Positions 1 to 8,557 are shown, numbered from the stretch's first letter. The stretch is 64,000 nucleotides of DNA from Actinomycetales bacterium (GCA_018970025.1 JAGWXF010000001.1:1-64000), one strand, 5' to 3'. Notes: a model not told the origin generated them from the letters alone. Program-made: numbers and translations.

Positions 1-108
1 CATGGCGAGAGGGAAACGCCCGGCTCCATTCCGAACCCGGAAGCTAAGCCTCTCAGCGCCGATGGTACTGCTCGGGTGACTGGGTGGGAGAGTAGGACAC
101 CGCCGGAC
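1..108 (+). rRNA. rrf: 5S ribosomal RNA, 3' part
   Basis: The 3' portion of 5S rRNA. The conserved stretch CCGAACCCGGAAGCTAAGCC, the loop region GATGGTACTGC and the 3' strand GGGAGAGTAGGACACCGCC are all recognisable. Roughly the first ten bases lie before the window, so the rest of an rRNA operon is presumably upstream. The 3' boundary is estimated to within a few bases. A hairpin terminator follows directly. Confidence 0.95.
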
Positions 109-120
109 AATCGTTGGAAA

Positions 121-149
121 GGGGCCATTCCGTAAGGATGGCCCCTTTT
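121..149 (+). terminator. rRNA operon terminator hairpin
   Basis: GGGGCCAT pairs with ATGGCCCC around a nine-base loop and is followed by TTTT. It sits about 12 bases after the 5S gene, which is where the rRNA operon should end. Confidence 0.85.
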
Positions 150-184
150 CCTTTGAGCGATGGTTTCGAAGTCGGGATGAAGCG

Positions 185-1306
185 TTGGGTAGTGCGTCGA
201 CTGTTGGTGGAGGTGCTGTGGGCGGGCAAGCGGATGCCGGGCGAGGACCGGAGCGGTCGTCTGGTCCGAGGCGTGGTGCGAGTCGTGGCCCGAGTGGGCC
301 CGGTCAGGGGCGGCGTTCGGGTGCGACGGCAAGATCCTCGGACGGTCAGCCCCGCCGGACGTCAGGCCGTCCGGGCGCTGGTACTGACGCTGCCTCGGCA
401 GCCCAGGGCGGATCGAGGCGGTTCGCTCCTGGCGACGCCCGGCGGTCCGGGGATTCGCGTAGGGTTCAGGGCTCGAGCAGGGATCAGGGCCCGCGTCGTC
501 CAACGGGCGACAGCCGGCCCGTCGATAGTCGCCGCGCTGATGGGGGCCGCGCTGATGGGGGCCGCGCTGATGGGGGCCGCGCTGATGGGGGCCGCGTTGC
601 AGAGCCGCGGATACCCGATGACGTCCAGGCCGAGGAACTGGAACGCGGCACCCTTCTGGAGTTGCGAACACTCCCGGAAGGCCTAGCGAATACGGTGGCT
701 CGGCACCTCGTGGCAGCGCAGCGGTGTCTTGCGCTGGGCGATCTTGAGCAGGCTGCTGATCACGTGGAGGCGGCTCGGCGTCGGGCTGCCCGAATCGCTG
801 CTGTGCGAGAGGCGGGGGCGATCATTGCCTATCAGCGTGGTCGGTACTCCGACGCTATCAAGGAGATCCGGACCGTTAGGCGAATGTCGTCCTCTCCTGA
901 GTTCCTGCCGATGCTTGCCGACTGCGAGCGTGGCCTCGGTCGTCCGCAGAGAGCGCTTGACCTCGTGCGCGGCGTGGACATGAGCAGGCTGGATCCGGAG
1001 GTCAAGATCGAGTTGCTCATCGTGACCGCGGGCGCACGTGCCGACCTTGGGGATCTTGATGCGGCTGTTGTCACGCTGCGAGTCCCGGAACTGACGCGAC
1101 TGAAGCCCGGGACGGCACGTGCTCGCCTGCAGTATGCGTATGCCGACATGCTGCTGCGGGCAGGGCGCCGTCAGGAGGCGTGGGAGTGGATGGAGCGTGC
1201 GGCTGGGTCGGACATCAACCAGGAGACTGACGCATTAGAGCGATGTGACGAGTTCGCTGGGCAGATATTCAGCCAGGAGGACCAGAACGGCGACCAGCGA
1301 TCATGA
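185..1306 (+). CDS. TPR-like protein with Arg/Gly/Ser-rich N-terminal region
   Basis: The first 160 or so residues are low-complexity and rich in R, G, S and D, including four tandem RADGG units. The C-terminal 200 residues are helical TPR-like repeats (for example LALGDLEQAADHVEAARR and YQRGRYSDAIKEIR). By position it matches the TPR protein that precedes the HAD-tlyA-nadK-recN block in mycobacteria (Rv1691). The molecular role is unknown. The basic, disordered N-terminus suggests nucleic-acid or protein binding, but that is inference. The TTG start is uncertain: TTG at 152 and GTG at 218 (behind GGAGG) are also in frame. The stop overlaps the end of the convergent MBL gene by 6 bp. Confidence 0.75.
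   Translation: MGSASTVGGGAVGGQADAGRGPERSSGPRRGASRGPSGPGQGRRSGATARSSDGQPRRTSGRPGAGTDAASAAQGGSRRFAPGDARRSGDSRRVQGSSRDQGPRRPTGDSRPVDSRRADGGRADGGRADGGRADGGRVAEPRIPDDVQAEELERGTLLELRTLPEGLANTVARHLVAAQRCLALGDLEQAADHVEAARRRAARIAAVREAGAIIAYQRGRYSDAIKEIRTVRRMSSSPEFLPMLADCERGLGRPQRALDLVRGVDMSRLDPEVKIELLIVTAGARADLGDLDAAVVTLRVPELTRLKPGTARARLQYAYADMLLRAGRRQEAWEWMERAAGSDINQETDALERCDEFAGQIFSQEDQNGDQRS
533..592 (+). repeat. 15-bp tandem repeat, four copies, in frame
   Basis: Four perfect copies of CGCGCTGATGGGGGC encode repeated RADGG inside the disordered N-terminus of the TPR-like protein. The unit is a multiple of three, so copy-number changes would preserve the frame. Confidence 0.9.
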
Positions 1307-2272
1307 CTGCGTCTGGTCGAGCCATCGGCTGATGCCGCTCACGTTGGCAGCGATACTCGAGAGCGCCTCGAAGCGCTCATGAGTCTCCTCATCCCCGTAG
1401 TAGGACGGATTCCTAACTCGGTCACGTTCCCGCACCATGGCGATGGCGTGGTCGAGGTCGGGCGACGTCGAGCGGGCCAGTCGCACCCCCTCGACCCAGT
1501 ACTGAAGCTCAGCGACTGACGCATCGAGGATCGCTTCCACGTCGCTCACCGGCCCAAAGTGGGAGAACAGCAGGCGAGTCGGCCTCGTCTGCCGCATCCG
1601 CTCCAGTGAGTCGAGCGTCTGTTCCAGGCTGAAGTCGGGTGGCGGGGTAGCGGGGCGAACCTGCTGGGTCTGGGGTACGTACACGCCCGCGGCATCACCC
1701 GTGTAGAGGTCCCCGGTCTGGGAATCAAGCAGACCGATGTGGTGCGAGGCATGACCGGGGTTGTGGAATGCTTCCAGTCGACGTCCGCCTCCGAGATCGA
1801 CCTCGCCAACGTCGGCAAGCGCAGTGATCCGATCCGCTGGGGTAGCAAGGAGCTCGCCGAAGAGACGATCCATGTCGTCGCCGAACACCTGTCGAGCGCT
1901 CGCGACAAGCCTCGCAGGGTCCGCTAGGTGACGGGCCCCACGCTCATGAACCACGATCGTGGCTTCGGGGAATGCTGAGGCCAGGTCGCCCACGCCCCCT
2001 GCATGGTCCAGATGGATGTGGGTGACGACGATCGTGGCGAGGTCGGAACTACCGATGCCGAGCCCTGCCAGCTCCTCTACGACGATAGGCGCGGAGAGGG
2101 CCGACCCTGTCTCGACCAAGCACGGTCGGCTGCTGCGAATGAGATAGCTGGACGTGATGCTCTCGTACCCACCCATGCGCGTATCGATCAGGAAGACGTC
2201 ATCACCCAGGCTCCTGACGTGTGCTGGGTCGGTCGGTGCGCCCTCACGGTGATCCACAGGCGCATTGTTCAC
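1301..2272 (-). CDS. MBL-fold metallo-hydrolase
   Basis: A 323-residue metallo-beta-lactamase-fold hydrolase. The zinc signature THIHLDHAGG lies near residue 85. Further metal ligands fit NPGHASHH (about 170), YTGDAAG (about 190) and FSHFGPV (about 237). It resembles hydrolases of the glyoxalase II/RNase Z-like superfamily, but the substrate cannot be named. It is on the opposite strand to its neighbours and divergent from the SSB-like gene. The start is GTG at 2272. An alternative GTG at 2257, six bases after AACAAT, would fit the leaderless pattern seen elsewhere in the window. Confidence 0.9.
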   Translation of the reverse strand: MNNAPVDHREGAPTDPAHVRSLGDDVFLIDTRMGGYESITSSYLIRSSRPCLVETGSALSAPIVVEELAGLGIGSSDLATIVVTHIHLDHAGGVGDLASAFPEATIVVHERGARHLADPARLVASARQVFGDDMDRLFGELLATPADRITALADVGEVDLGGGRRLEAFHNPGHASHHIGLLDSQTGDLYTGDAAGVYVPQTQQVRPATPPPDFSLEQTLDSLERMRQTRPTRLLFSHFGPVSDVEAILDASVAELQYWVEGVRLARSTSPDLDHAIAMVRERDRVRNPSYYGDEETHERFEALSSIAANVSGISRWLDQTQS

Positions 2273-2339
2273 GGTGAATCTGCCTCACAGCAAGGCATGC
2301 GAGATGGCCTGCCGTCCAAGCCCGCCGCATCCTGTTCCG

Positions 2340-2726
2340 ATGAGCGACAGCCCGGTGAACGCAGCGGTGCCAGCAGCGCAGCATCCCCCGCAGTCTCCGC
2401 AGCCTCCGACCGTGGCGGCCAACGAGGTCCGACTCGTCGGCCGCCTCGGGGCCAGGGTCGTCGTCCGGGACCTGCCCAGCGGAGACCAGCTGACCGAGTT
2501 CTCCGTCGTCGTGAGCCGTGAGGCGTCCGGCCGAGCTCGGAAGGTCGACGCGGTTCCCTGTCAGTCCATCCTGCCCGAGGTCCGAGCCGAGATTCACTGC
2601 CTGCCGCAGGGATCGTGGGTCGAGATCCGCGGGCAGCTCCGGCGCAGGTTCTGGCGCGGATCCCAGGGCCTAGGTAGTGCCCTCGCGGTTGAGGCCAGCC
2701 ATGTGGCCCTGGTAGCCGCCTCGTGA
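2340..2726 (+). CDS. Single-stranded DNA-binding protein-like (OB fold)
   Basis: A 128-residue protein with a Pro/Gln-rich N-terminus and an SSB-type OB fold from about residue 40 (NEVRLVGRLGARV, then LTEFSVVVSRE and WVEIRGQLRRRFW). It is shorter than canonical SSB and lacks the acidic DDxPF tail that recruits repair proteins, so it is probably an accessory SSB paralogue. The start at ATG 2340 is preferred over upstream codons because CATCCT lies exactly six bases before it, as in the leaderless genes here. Its 3' end abuts the TPR gene. Confidence 0.8.
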   Translation: MSDSPVNAAVPAAQHPPQSPQPPTVAANEVRLVGRLGARVVVRDLPSGDQLTEFSVVVSREASGRARKVDAVPCQSILPEVRAEIHCLPQGSWVEIRGQLRRRFWRGSQGLGSALAVEASHVALVAAS

Positions 2727-2851
2727 CCATGCCCGGACCGACCGCCACCTTGGGCGCGCAGCTGTCGAGCAGGCCGGTCGCAGGCGTAACGCGGCGTCGA
2801 TGTTGCCGGCCTCTCGGCGCTGGTCAGCGCCGACCCGTGGGAGAATCACGT

Positions 2852-3328
2852 GTGGCTTCGCCCGTTCCAGGCCCTGATGGCATCGACGCTCCAGGTGGCG
2901 AGCCATCGGGCACCCCGTACGAGTGGTACCACCGTGCCATGGGGCTGCTCGGAACCGGAAACCCCGAGGCCGCCCTTCTTCTGCTGGACCGCCTGCTCAT
3001 CACCGACCCTGACTCGCTGTCGGTTCGGGAGGCGTATGCGCGGGCCCTGTTTGATGCTCGTCGATACGAGCATGCCGCCGTGGCGTTCGAGAGCATCCTG
3101 GAACGAGCGCCCGATGACGACTACGCCCACTTTGGGCTCGGGATGTGCCTATGGCGCCAGCAGCGCTTCCAGCGGGCCCGGGACGAACTGGCAATGGCGT
3201 TCGTCATGCGGCCGCATCGTGCCGAGTACGCACGGGCACTTGCACAGGTGAAGGCGACCTTGCGGGCACGCTCCGTCAGCATGCTTCCGCCTGACGGCCC
3301 CGGAGCACGGGCGGAAGGCTCGCAGTGA
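2852..3328 (+). CDS. Tetratricopeptide repeat protein
   Basis: A 158-residue protein with about three TPR-like helical pairs: WYHRAMGLLGTGNPEAALLLL, AYARALFDARRYEHAAVAFE and AHFGLGMCLWRQQRFQRARDEL. It is probably a scaffold for protein contacts. No enzyme motif is visible. GTG 2852 was chosen because GGAG sits eight bases upstream and the ORF before it is Arg-rich noise. Its stop overlaps the HAD start in GTGA, so the two are probably translationally coupled. TPR genes next to this HAD hydrolase recur in actinobacteria. Confidence 0.8.
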   Translation: MASPVPGPDGIDAPGGEPSGTPYEWYHRAMGLLGTGNPEAALLLLDRLLITDPDSLSVREAYARALFDARRYEHAAVAFESILERAPDDDYAHFGLGMCLWRQQRFQRARDELAMAFVMRPHRAEYARALAQVKATLRARSVSMLPPDGPGARAEGSQ

Positions 3329-4152
3329 TGGGCGAACCGGCCGGAGGTCACGATGTCCTGCTCCTCGATCTCGACGGGGTCGTGTACGTGGGCGAGGATC
3401 CGGTGCCCTGGGCGGTCGAGTCGATCACTTCTGCATTGGCGCAGGGCATCCGCGTTGCGTACGTGACGAACAATGCGTCGCGTCCCCCGGGTCAGGTCGC
3501 TGCGCATCTGCGCTCGCTCGGGGTCCCGGCGACGGGCGAGGATGTCATCACGTCCTCGATGGCCGGTGCAGCGCTGATGGCTGATCGGGTGCCCGGTGGT
3601 CGAGTGCTCGCCGTGGGTGGCGAGGGAGTGGCATCGGCGCTCCGCGAGCGCGGCCTCACGCCGGTTTCTTCATATGACGAGCACACCGCTGGCGTCATGC
3701 AGGGCTACGGCCCTGATGTCGGCTGGCGTGAACTCGCAGAGGCGACCTATGCGGTTCGAGCCGGCCTGCCGTGGGTCGCCACGAATCTGGATCGGACGTT
3801 GCCGACCCCTCGTGGGCCAGCCCCTGGCAATGGCTCGCTGGTCGACCTTGTCGCGATCGTGTCCGGTCGTCGACCTGACGTTGTCGCCGGCAAGCCGGAG
3901 CCGGCCCTGCTCCAGGAGGCGCTTCGGCGCACCGGAGCACAGCGGCCGCTCGTCATCGGCGATCGACTTGATACCGACATCGCCGCCGGCCATCGACTCG
4001 GCCTGCCGACGCTGCTGGTCCTCACCGGCATCAGCAGCGAGGCGGACGCGATTGCCGCCGGTCCAGGCTGGCGACCCGACTACGTGGCGGAGGACCTGCG
4101 CTGCCTGATGCCCGGCCGCGCATGGCGCACGCTGGCCGCCGAGGCAGGGTAG
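3325..4152 (+). CDS. HAD superfamily hydrolase, subclass IIA (NagD-like phosphatase)
   Basis: A 275-residue phosphatase of the NagD/p-nitrophenyl phosphatase type. Motif I is LLLDLDGVVYVG with the nucleophile and general-acid aspartates. Motif II is in VTNNASRP. The motif III lysine is in VVAGKPEP. Motif IV is VIGDRLDTDI. A C2-type cap lies between motifs II and III. The substrate is unknown; family members dephosphorylate nucleotides, sugar phosphates or glycerol phosphate. It matches Rv1692 by position. The start is GTG overlapping the previous stop, with ATG at 3328 as an alternative. Confidence 0.92.
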   Translation: MMGEPAGGHDVLLLDLDGVVYVGEDPVPWAVESITSALAQGIRVAYVTNNASRPPGQVAAHLRSLGVPATGEDVITSSMAGAALMADRVPGGRVLAVGGEGVASALRERGLTPVSSYDEHTAGVMQGYGPDVGWRELAEATYAVRAGLPWVATNLDRTLPTPRGPAPGNGSLVDLVAIVSGRRPDVVAGKPEPALLQEALRRTGAQRPLVIGDRLDTDIAAGHRLGLPTLLVLTGISSEADAIAAGPGWRPDYVAEDLRCLMPGRAWRTLAAEAG

Positions 4153-4155
4153 CGT
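4150..4155 (+). promoter_or_regulatory. Candidate -10 element TAGCGT
   Basis: TAGCGT overlaps the HAD stop codon and would start a transcript near 4162, ahead of the possible leader ORF and the phasin-like gene. It matches the hexamer form seen at other promoters here, but no -35 is evident. Confidence 0.35.
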
Positions 4156-4198
4156 GCACGCTGGCGGGCGGGCTCCGGACCGTCGCCTCCAGGACGCC

Positions 4199-4300
4199 AT
4201 GCCCCAGCACGATGTACTCCCAGAGGACGTACTCCCAGAGGACGTGCTCCCCCACGATGGACCCCGGATCCAGGCACCACGTATCGAGGATGGAAGGTGA
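4199..4300 (+). CDS. Possible 33-residue leader ORF with DVLPE repeats
   Basis: An ATG ORF too short for the track encodes a 33-residue acidic peptide containing DVLPEDVLPEDVLPHD, the product of a 15-bp tandem repeat. AGGA lies four bases upstream. The TGA ends four bases before the phasin-like ATG, inside its ribosome-binding site, the geometry of a translated leader. No homologue is known to me. The interval may simply be non-coding repeat DNA, so confidence is low. Confidence 0.25.
   Translation: MPQHDVLPEDVLPEDVLPHDGPRIQAPRIEDGR
4214..4251 (+). repeat. 15-bp direct repeat upstream of the phasin-like gene
   Basis: GTACTCCCAGAGGAC occurs twice in perfect tandem, followed by a partial third unit GTGCTCCC. 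It lies in the 152-bp gap between the HAD gene and the phasin-like gene. Confidence 0.85.
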
Positions 4301-4304
4301 CGCG

Positions 4305-4760
4305 ATGCTTGAAGACCTACGAGGCTATGTCCAGGTGGCCACGGGACTGACCGAGGTCACCACGGCCAAGGCGAGGCAGATCGTGTCGTCCCTGCTGACG
4401 CAGGGATTTGCACTGTCGACCAAGGGGCCGGAGCTCATCGGCCAGGTGCAGCAGATGGCCGACGATCTGCTGTCGACGGGGCGGGACAACCGGGAGGTGC
4501 TGATCGGCCTGATCCGAACGGAGGTCGATCGAACGGTTGGGCGAATGGGATTCGTTCGTGAGGACGAACTGGCCGCCGTGCGACGGCAGGTGCAGCGCCT
4601 GGAGGAAGCGTTGCGGACGCTCGAGTCCGAGTCGAAGGGTGCTGATCGACCTGGACAGACCGTGCCGGCAGCAGGCAAGGCGGGCGAAGCCGCCGTCGAT
4701 GGGGACGCGCCGAAGCCGCGCAAGAAGAAGGTTCTCGTGGATCCCCAGGAGCAGTCGTGA
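4305..4760 (+). CDS. Phasin/PHA granule-associated-like coiled-coil protein
   Basis: A 151-residue helical protein. Residues 1-90 are amphipathic helices (MLEDLRGYVQVATGLTEVTT; VSSLLTQGFALSTKGPELIG), residues 80-110 form a coiled coil (DELAAVRRQVQRLEEALRTL) and the tail is Lys-rich (KPRKKKVLVDP). It resembles the phasin-like proteins conserved beside tlyA in actinobacteria. A role in coating granules or binding DNA or membranes is only inferred. ATG 4305 is chosen for the strong GGAAGGTGA five bases upstream, so the longer ORF in the track is not used. The stop overlaps the next start in GTGA. Confidence 0.7.
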   Translation: MLEDLRGYVQVATGLTEVTTAKARQIVSSLLTQGFALSTKGPELIGQVQQMADDLLSTGRDNREVLIGLIRTEVDRTVGRMGFVREDELAAVRRQVQRLEEALRTLESESKGADRPGQTVPAAGKAGEAAVDGDAPKPRKKKVLVDPQEQS

Positions 4761-5068
4761 GCCAGGATGCGATGGAGACAGGTGCTCGTGACGAAGCCGT
4801 GGAGGCAAGCGCATCGGCCGAGGCCCCGAGTCCCCAAGGGCTGGATGACGACGGGGTCGGCTCGGATGATGGCACGCTGATCCTCCGGCAGGAGGGCATG
4901 GACATGGTCCTTCCGGTATGGGAGCCGACCGGCGATCCTGAAGTCGACGCGGCACTGGACGAGCTGGCAGGTCTGGATGATCTCCCGGCAGCCGAGCACG
5001 CCGGAGTCTTTGACTCCGTTCATCGTCGACTCCATGGCCGGCTCTCGGGCCTGGCATCTGGCGCGTAG
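4757..5068 (+). CDS. Small conserved acidic protein upstream of tlyA
   Basis: A 103-residue acidic protein with a disordered N-terminal half and a conserved-looking C-terminal segment (PEVDAALDELAGLDDLPAAE followed by HAGVFDSVHRRLHGRL). A short protein of this type sits just before tlyA in many actinobacteria, in the position of Rv1693. Its function is unknown. The GTG start overlaps the previous stop, and tlyA begins 14 bases later, so it is part of one transcript and could act in the same process as TlyA. Confidence 0.75.
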   Translation: MSQDAMETGARDEAVEASASAEAPSPQGLDDDGVGSDDGTLILRQEGMDMVLPVWEPTGDPEVDAALDELAGLDDLPAAEHAGVFDSVHRRLHGRLSGLASGA

Positions 5069-5082
5069 CGAGGACCCTCGCC

Positions 5083-5922
5083 ATGCCCCGTCGACGCCTT
5101 GACGCCGAGCTGGCTCGACGCGGGCTGGCGCGATCCCGTGAGCACGCCCAGGTCCTCATCGCGTCCGGCTCCGTGGTCGTGAAGGGCGTGCGTGCCGCGA
5201 AGCCTGCGACCTGGGTCGATGATGCCGATCGCATCGAGGTCAGCGAGCAGGCGGGCGGGTATGTCTCTCGTGGCGCCCACAAGCTCGTCGGAGCGCTGGA
5301 CTGCTTCTCGGGGCTCGGCATTGCCGGCCGAACGGCCCTGGATGCAGGCGCATCGACGGGCGGCTTCACCGAGGTCCTGCTCGAGCGCGGGGCGGCTGGC
5401 GTGCTGGCAGTAGATGTCGGATACGGGCAGCTGGCCTGGTCGCTCCGGCAGGACAGCAGGGTGACGCCGATGGAGCGCACGAACGTTCGGTACCTGCAGC
5501 CAGGGGTGCTCGCTCGGATGCCTGATCTGGTCGTGGCAGACCTGTCCTTCATCTCCCTGGTGACGGTGCTGCCGGCACTGGTCGAATGCTCGGGCCCGGA
5601 GGCAGACCTCCTGCTCCTGGTGAAGCCGCAGTTCGAGGTGGGCCGAGATCGGGTCGGAGACGGGGTCATTCGCGACCCCGCTCTTCGGGCGGCATCCGTG
5701 CGCCGGGTTGCCGTGGTCGCGATGGGCATGGGACTGCATGTCCACGGAGTCGTGGCGAGCTGCCTGCCGGGTCCCAGCGGGAATGTGGAGTACTTCATCT
5801 GGCTGGCCAAGGAGCAGGCCGAGCACCGTGGCGTTGCTGCGTGTCTGGCCGGGGAGCCGGCCGCGGTGGCCGCTACGCTCGACCGGGCGATCGAAGCTGC
5901 CGTGCTCGAGGGACCTGCATGA
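5083..5922 (+). CDS. tlyA: 16S/23S rRNA (cytidine-2'-O)-methyltransferase TlyA
   Basis: TlyA methylates the ribose 2'-OH of cytidines in 16S and 23S rRNA, and in mycobacteria this makes ribosomes sensitive to capreomycin. The 279-residue protein has an N-terminal S4 RNA-binding domain (RRRLDAELARRGLARSREHA) and an FtsJ/RrmJ-type Rossmann methyltransferase domain. The SAM site is LDAGASTGGFTEVLLERGA. The catalytic tetrad region includes SRGAHKL, VVADLSFISL and LLVKPQFEVG. ATG 5083 has GAGGA seven bases upstream. The stop overlaps the nadK start in ATGA. Confidence 0.95.
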   Translation: MPRRRLDAELARRGLARSREHAQVLIASGSVVVKGVRAAKPATWVDDADRIEVSEQAGGYVSRGAHKLVGALDCFSGLGIAGRTALDAGASTGGFTEVLLERGAAGVLAVDVGYGQLAWSLRQDSRVTPMERTNVRYLQPGVLARMPDLVVADLSFISLVTVLPALVECSGPEADLLLLVKPQFEVGRDRVGDGVIRDPALRAASVRRVAVVAMGMGLHVHGVVASCLPGPSGNVEYFIWLAKEQAEHRGVAACLAGEPAAVAATLDRAIEAAVLEGPA

Positions 5923-6827
5923 GCACCGCCGGGCCGCGGCGAGTCTTGCTGGTCGTGAACACGCGACGACCGGACGCCTGCGCTATAGGCGAGCGAGTGG
6001 CCTTGGAGCTTGCCGAGCGCGGGTTCACCGCCGTGGTCGCGACTGATGACGTCGAGCAGTGGAAGGGCTCTGGGAGTCCACTGGTCGAGCATGTCGAGCC
6101 TGATGAGCATGCGGCCGACGGCTGCTACGCCGTCATCGTCCTGGGCGGCGACGGAACCATCCTTCGTGCAGCGGAGCGCGCCCGGGCCTCGGGTACGCCC
6201 CTCATCGGGGTGAACCTCGGCCATGTGGGCTTCCTGGCCGAGGCCGAGTCGGAGGATGTCGGGGATGTCGTCGATGCTGTCGTCAAGGGCCGATGGCACG
6301 TGGAGGAGCGACTGGCACTGGATGTTCGCGTCCTCGACGCGGGTAGCGATGCCAGCCGGACCTGGGCGCTCAATGAGGTGAGCATCGAGAAGCGCGCTCG
6401 CGAGCGCATGATCGAGGTCGTGGTGGAGATCGACGGGCGTCCGCTGTCCAGATGGGGCTGCGATGGGGTGGTTGCGGCAACCCCGACCGGCTCGACGGCG
6501 TACGCATTCTCAGCGGGCGGGCCGATCGTGTGGCCGGAGGTGGCGGCACTGCTCGTCGTGCCCCTCAGCGCGCATGCCCTGTTCGCCCGGCCGATGGTCG
6601 TGGCTCCGACGAGCGTGGTCGCATTCGAACTGGATCGGAATTCCGATGCCGTTCTCTCCGCGGACGGGCGCCGCATGGTTGAGGTTCCAGGCGGGTCTCG
6701 AATCGAGGTCCGTGCGGATCCGCGGCCGGTGCGCCTGGCCAGGCTTGTCGATGCGCCCTTCACTGATCGCCTCGTCGCCAAGTTCGACCTGCCCGTCGAG
6801 GGCTGGCGGGGCGGGAGCCGCCGGTGA
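5919..6827 (+). CDS. nadK: NAD kinase
   Basis: NAD kinase phosphorylates NAD+ to NADP+ with ATP or polyphosphate. The 302-residue length is typical. The signature VLGGDGTILRAAE lies near residue 72, the NE motif is in ALNEVSIEK, and the glycine-rich CDGVVAATPTGSTAYAFSAGGP supplies the diphosphate loop. The true start is ATG 5919, which overlaps the tlyA TGA; the longer track ORF is read-through of tlyA in another frame. recN overlaps its stop, so tlyA-nadK-recN form a coupled operon as in mycobacteria. Confidence 0.95.
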   Translation: MSTAGPRRVLLVVNTRRPDACAIGERVALELAERGFTAVVATDDVEQWKGSGSPLVEHVEPDEHAADGCYAVIVLGGDGTILRAAERARASGTPLIGVNLGHVGFLAEAESEDVGDVVDAVVKGRWHVEERLALDVRVLDAGSDASRTWALNEVSIEKRARERMIEVVVEIDGRPLSRWGCDGVVAATPTGSTAYAFSAGGPIVWPEVAALLVVPLSAHALFARPMVVAPTSVVAFELDRNSDAVLSADGRRMVEVPGGSRIEVRADPRPVRLARLVDAPFTDRLVAKFDLPVEGWRGGSRR

Positions 6828-8557
6828 TCTCGATGCTGCGCATTCGGGGCCTTGGCGTCATTGATGAGGCCCTGATCCCTCTCGACGCCGGCTTGACTGT
6901 CCTGACGGGCGAGACGGGCGCGGGCAAGACCATGGTCCTCACTGGCCTGTCGCTCCTGGCCGGGGCCAAGTCCGATGCGTCCATGGTGCGCCAGGGGAGC
7001 CAGTCGGCGTCGGTCGACGGCGAATGGCTACTCCAGGCAGGCGTGCACGCCGACCTGCTGGAGCGACTGGCGGACGCTGGCGCCGAGGTGGAGCTCGAGA
7101 GCGGATCTGCCCAGCTACTCATGTCGAGGGTCGTGGCGAGCGAGGGCCGCAGCCGGGCGTTCGCAGGGGGCAGGTCGGTTCCGGCGAGCGTGCTGCAGGA
7201 GGCCGCTGCCGACCTGATCGCCGTCCACGGTCAGGCGGACCAGATGAGGCTTCGTCAGGCCGACCGCCAGCGGACCATCCTGGATCGCTTCGGGGGCCAG
7301 GCGACCGAGCACGCAGGAGAGGAGTACCGCAGGGCCTTCGCTGCCTGGCGGAACGCGTCCAGGGAACTGAGGGAGCTGATCGCCTCGCGCGAGGCGCGCC
7401 TACGAGAAGCAGCCATCCTCAGGGCGGGTATCGAGGACATCGAGTCGGCAGCGCCGCAGCCCGGAGAGGACGTGGAGCTCGAGCGCCAGGCGGCCAGGCT
7501 TGCCCATGCCGGCAGCCTCGTCGCCGACGTCATGCAGGCGCATGACGCGCTCGTCGGCGGGGAGGGGGATGCTGCAGGCCAGGGGCTGGACGCAATGGCT
7601 GCCCTGGCCGCGGCGAGTCGTGCCCTCGACCGCGCCGCCGCCATCGATGCGACCCTGTCGGCAGAGCAGGCACGATTGCGGGAGGTCGCCAGCCTGATCA
7701 GCGATGTCGCCGTCGAGCTGTCGTCCTATGCCGACGGGATCGACGCCGATCCCAGGCAGCAGGCATGGGTCGAGGAGCGACGCAGTGCGCTGTCAGCTCT
7801 TCGCCGCAGGTATGGCGGGTCGATCGACGATGTCCTCGCGTGGCTCGCGCAGGCTCGGCAAGCCGTGGACTCCATTGCCGGAGACGATGAGCGCATTGAT
7901 GCACTCACGGCATCCATGGTTGGCCTGGAGGACGCGCTCAGGACTCGGGCCACCGAGCTGACGGGCCTGCGCGGCCAGGCCGCTTCCCGCCTGTCTGCCC
8001 GCGTGACCGAGGAGCTCGCCGCGCTCGCGATGCCCGACGCGGTCTTCACAGTCGAGATGCGCACGAGCACTGACATCACGGATTTCACCGCGGCCGGCGC
8101 CGATGAGGTGACGTTCCTGCTGGAGCCGCACCCTGGCGGCGGTGCTCGACCAGTGGGGCGCGGCGCGTCCGGGGGTGAGCTGTCACGGGTCATGCTCGCA
8201 ATCGAGGTAGCGCTGGCGGGGGCCGATCCCGTCCCGACCTTTGTGTTCGACGAGGTCGATGCCGGGGTCGGCGGCCGGGCCGCTGTCGAGGTGGGCAGGC
8301 GCCTGGCACGCCTGGCGCGTACGTCACAGGTGCTGGTCGTGACGCACCTGCCGCAGGTGGCCGCATTCGCGGATCGGCATGTGGTGGTGACCAAGGACGC
8401 CGGCGGGCTGGTGACCGCATCATCCGTGCGGGTGGTCGATGGCCAGGATCGAGTGGCTGAGCTCGTTCGGATGCTCTCCGGACTCGAGGGATCGCAGGCC
8501 GGCGCTGCCCACGCCGAGGAACTCCTTGCGCTTGCGTCCAGGGAACGAGGCGGCTGA
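6824..8557 (+). CDS. recN: DNA repair protein RecN
   Basis: RecN is an SMC-like ATPase that holds sister DNA near double-strand breaks and promotes recombination. The 577-residue protein has Walker A GETGAGKTMVLTG at about residue 30, a long central coiled coil (about 150-370), the ABC signature ASGGELSRVMLA and Walker B FVFDEVDAGVGG near residue 470. The GTG start overlaps the nadK stop. No LexA box of its own can be placed upstream inside nadK. In mycobacteria steA and mctB lie between recN and pyrG; here they are absent. Confidence 0.95.
   Translation: MISMLRIRGLGVIDEALIPLDAGLTVLTGETGAGKTMVLTGLSLLAGAKSDASMVRQGSQSASVDGEWLLQAGVHADLLERLADAGAEVELESGSAQLLMSRVVASEGRSRAFAGGRSVPASVLQEAAADLIAVHGQADQMRLRQADRQRTILDRFGGQATEHAGEEYRRAFAAWRNASRELRELIASREARLREAAILRAGIEDIESAAPQPGEDVELERQAARLAHAGSLVADVMQAHDALVGGEGDAAGQGLDAMAALAAASRALDRAAAIDATLSAEQARLREVASLISDVAVELSSYADGIDADPRQQAWVEERRSALSALRRRYGGSIDDVLAWLAQARQAVDSIAGDDERIDALTASMVGLEDALRTRATELTGLRGQAASRLSARVTEELAALAMPDAVFTVEMRTSTDITDFTAAGADEVTFLLEPHPGGGARPVGRGASGGELSRVMLAIEVALAGADPVPTFVFDEVDAGVGGRAAVEVGRRLARLARTSQVLVVTHLPQVAAFADRHVVVTKDAGGLVTASSVRVVDGQDRVAELVRMLSGLEGSQAGAAHAEELLALASRERGG

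Noticed and set aside
533-592. CRISPR-like regular repeats (also at 4214 and 26255)
   Set aside because: The units are 12-15 bp, directly adjacent with no spacers, and in frame within coding sequence.
4317-6299. 660-residue minus-strand ORF
   Set aside because: It is antisense to the phasin-like gene, tlyA and nadK, has no recognisable domain and is Arg/Ser/Pro-rich, as expected of a third-position GC shadow.
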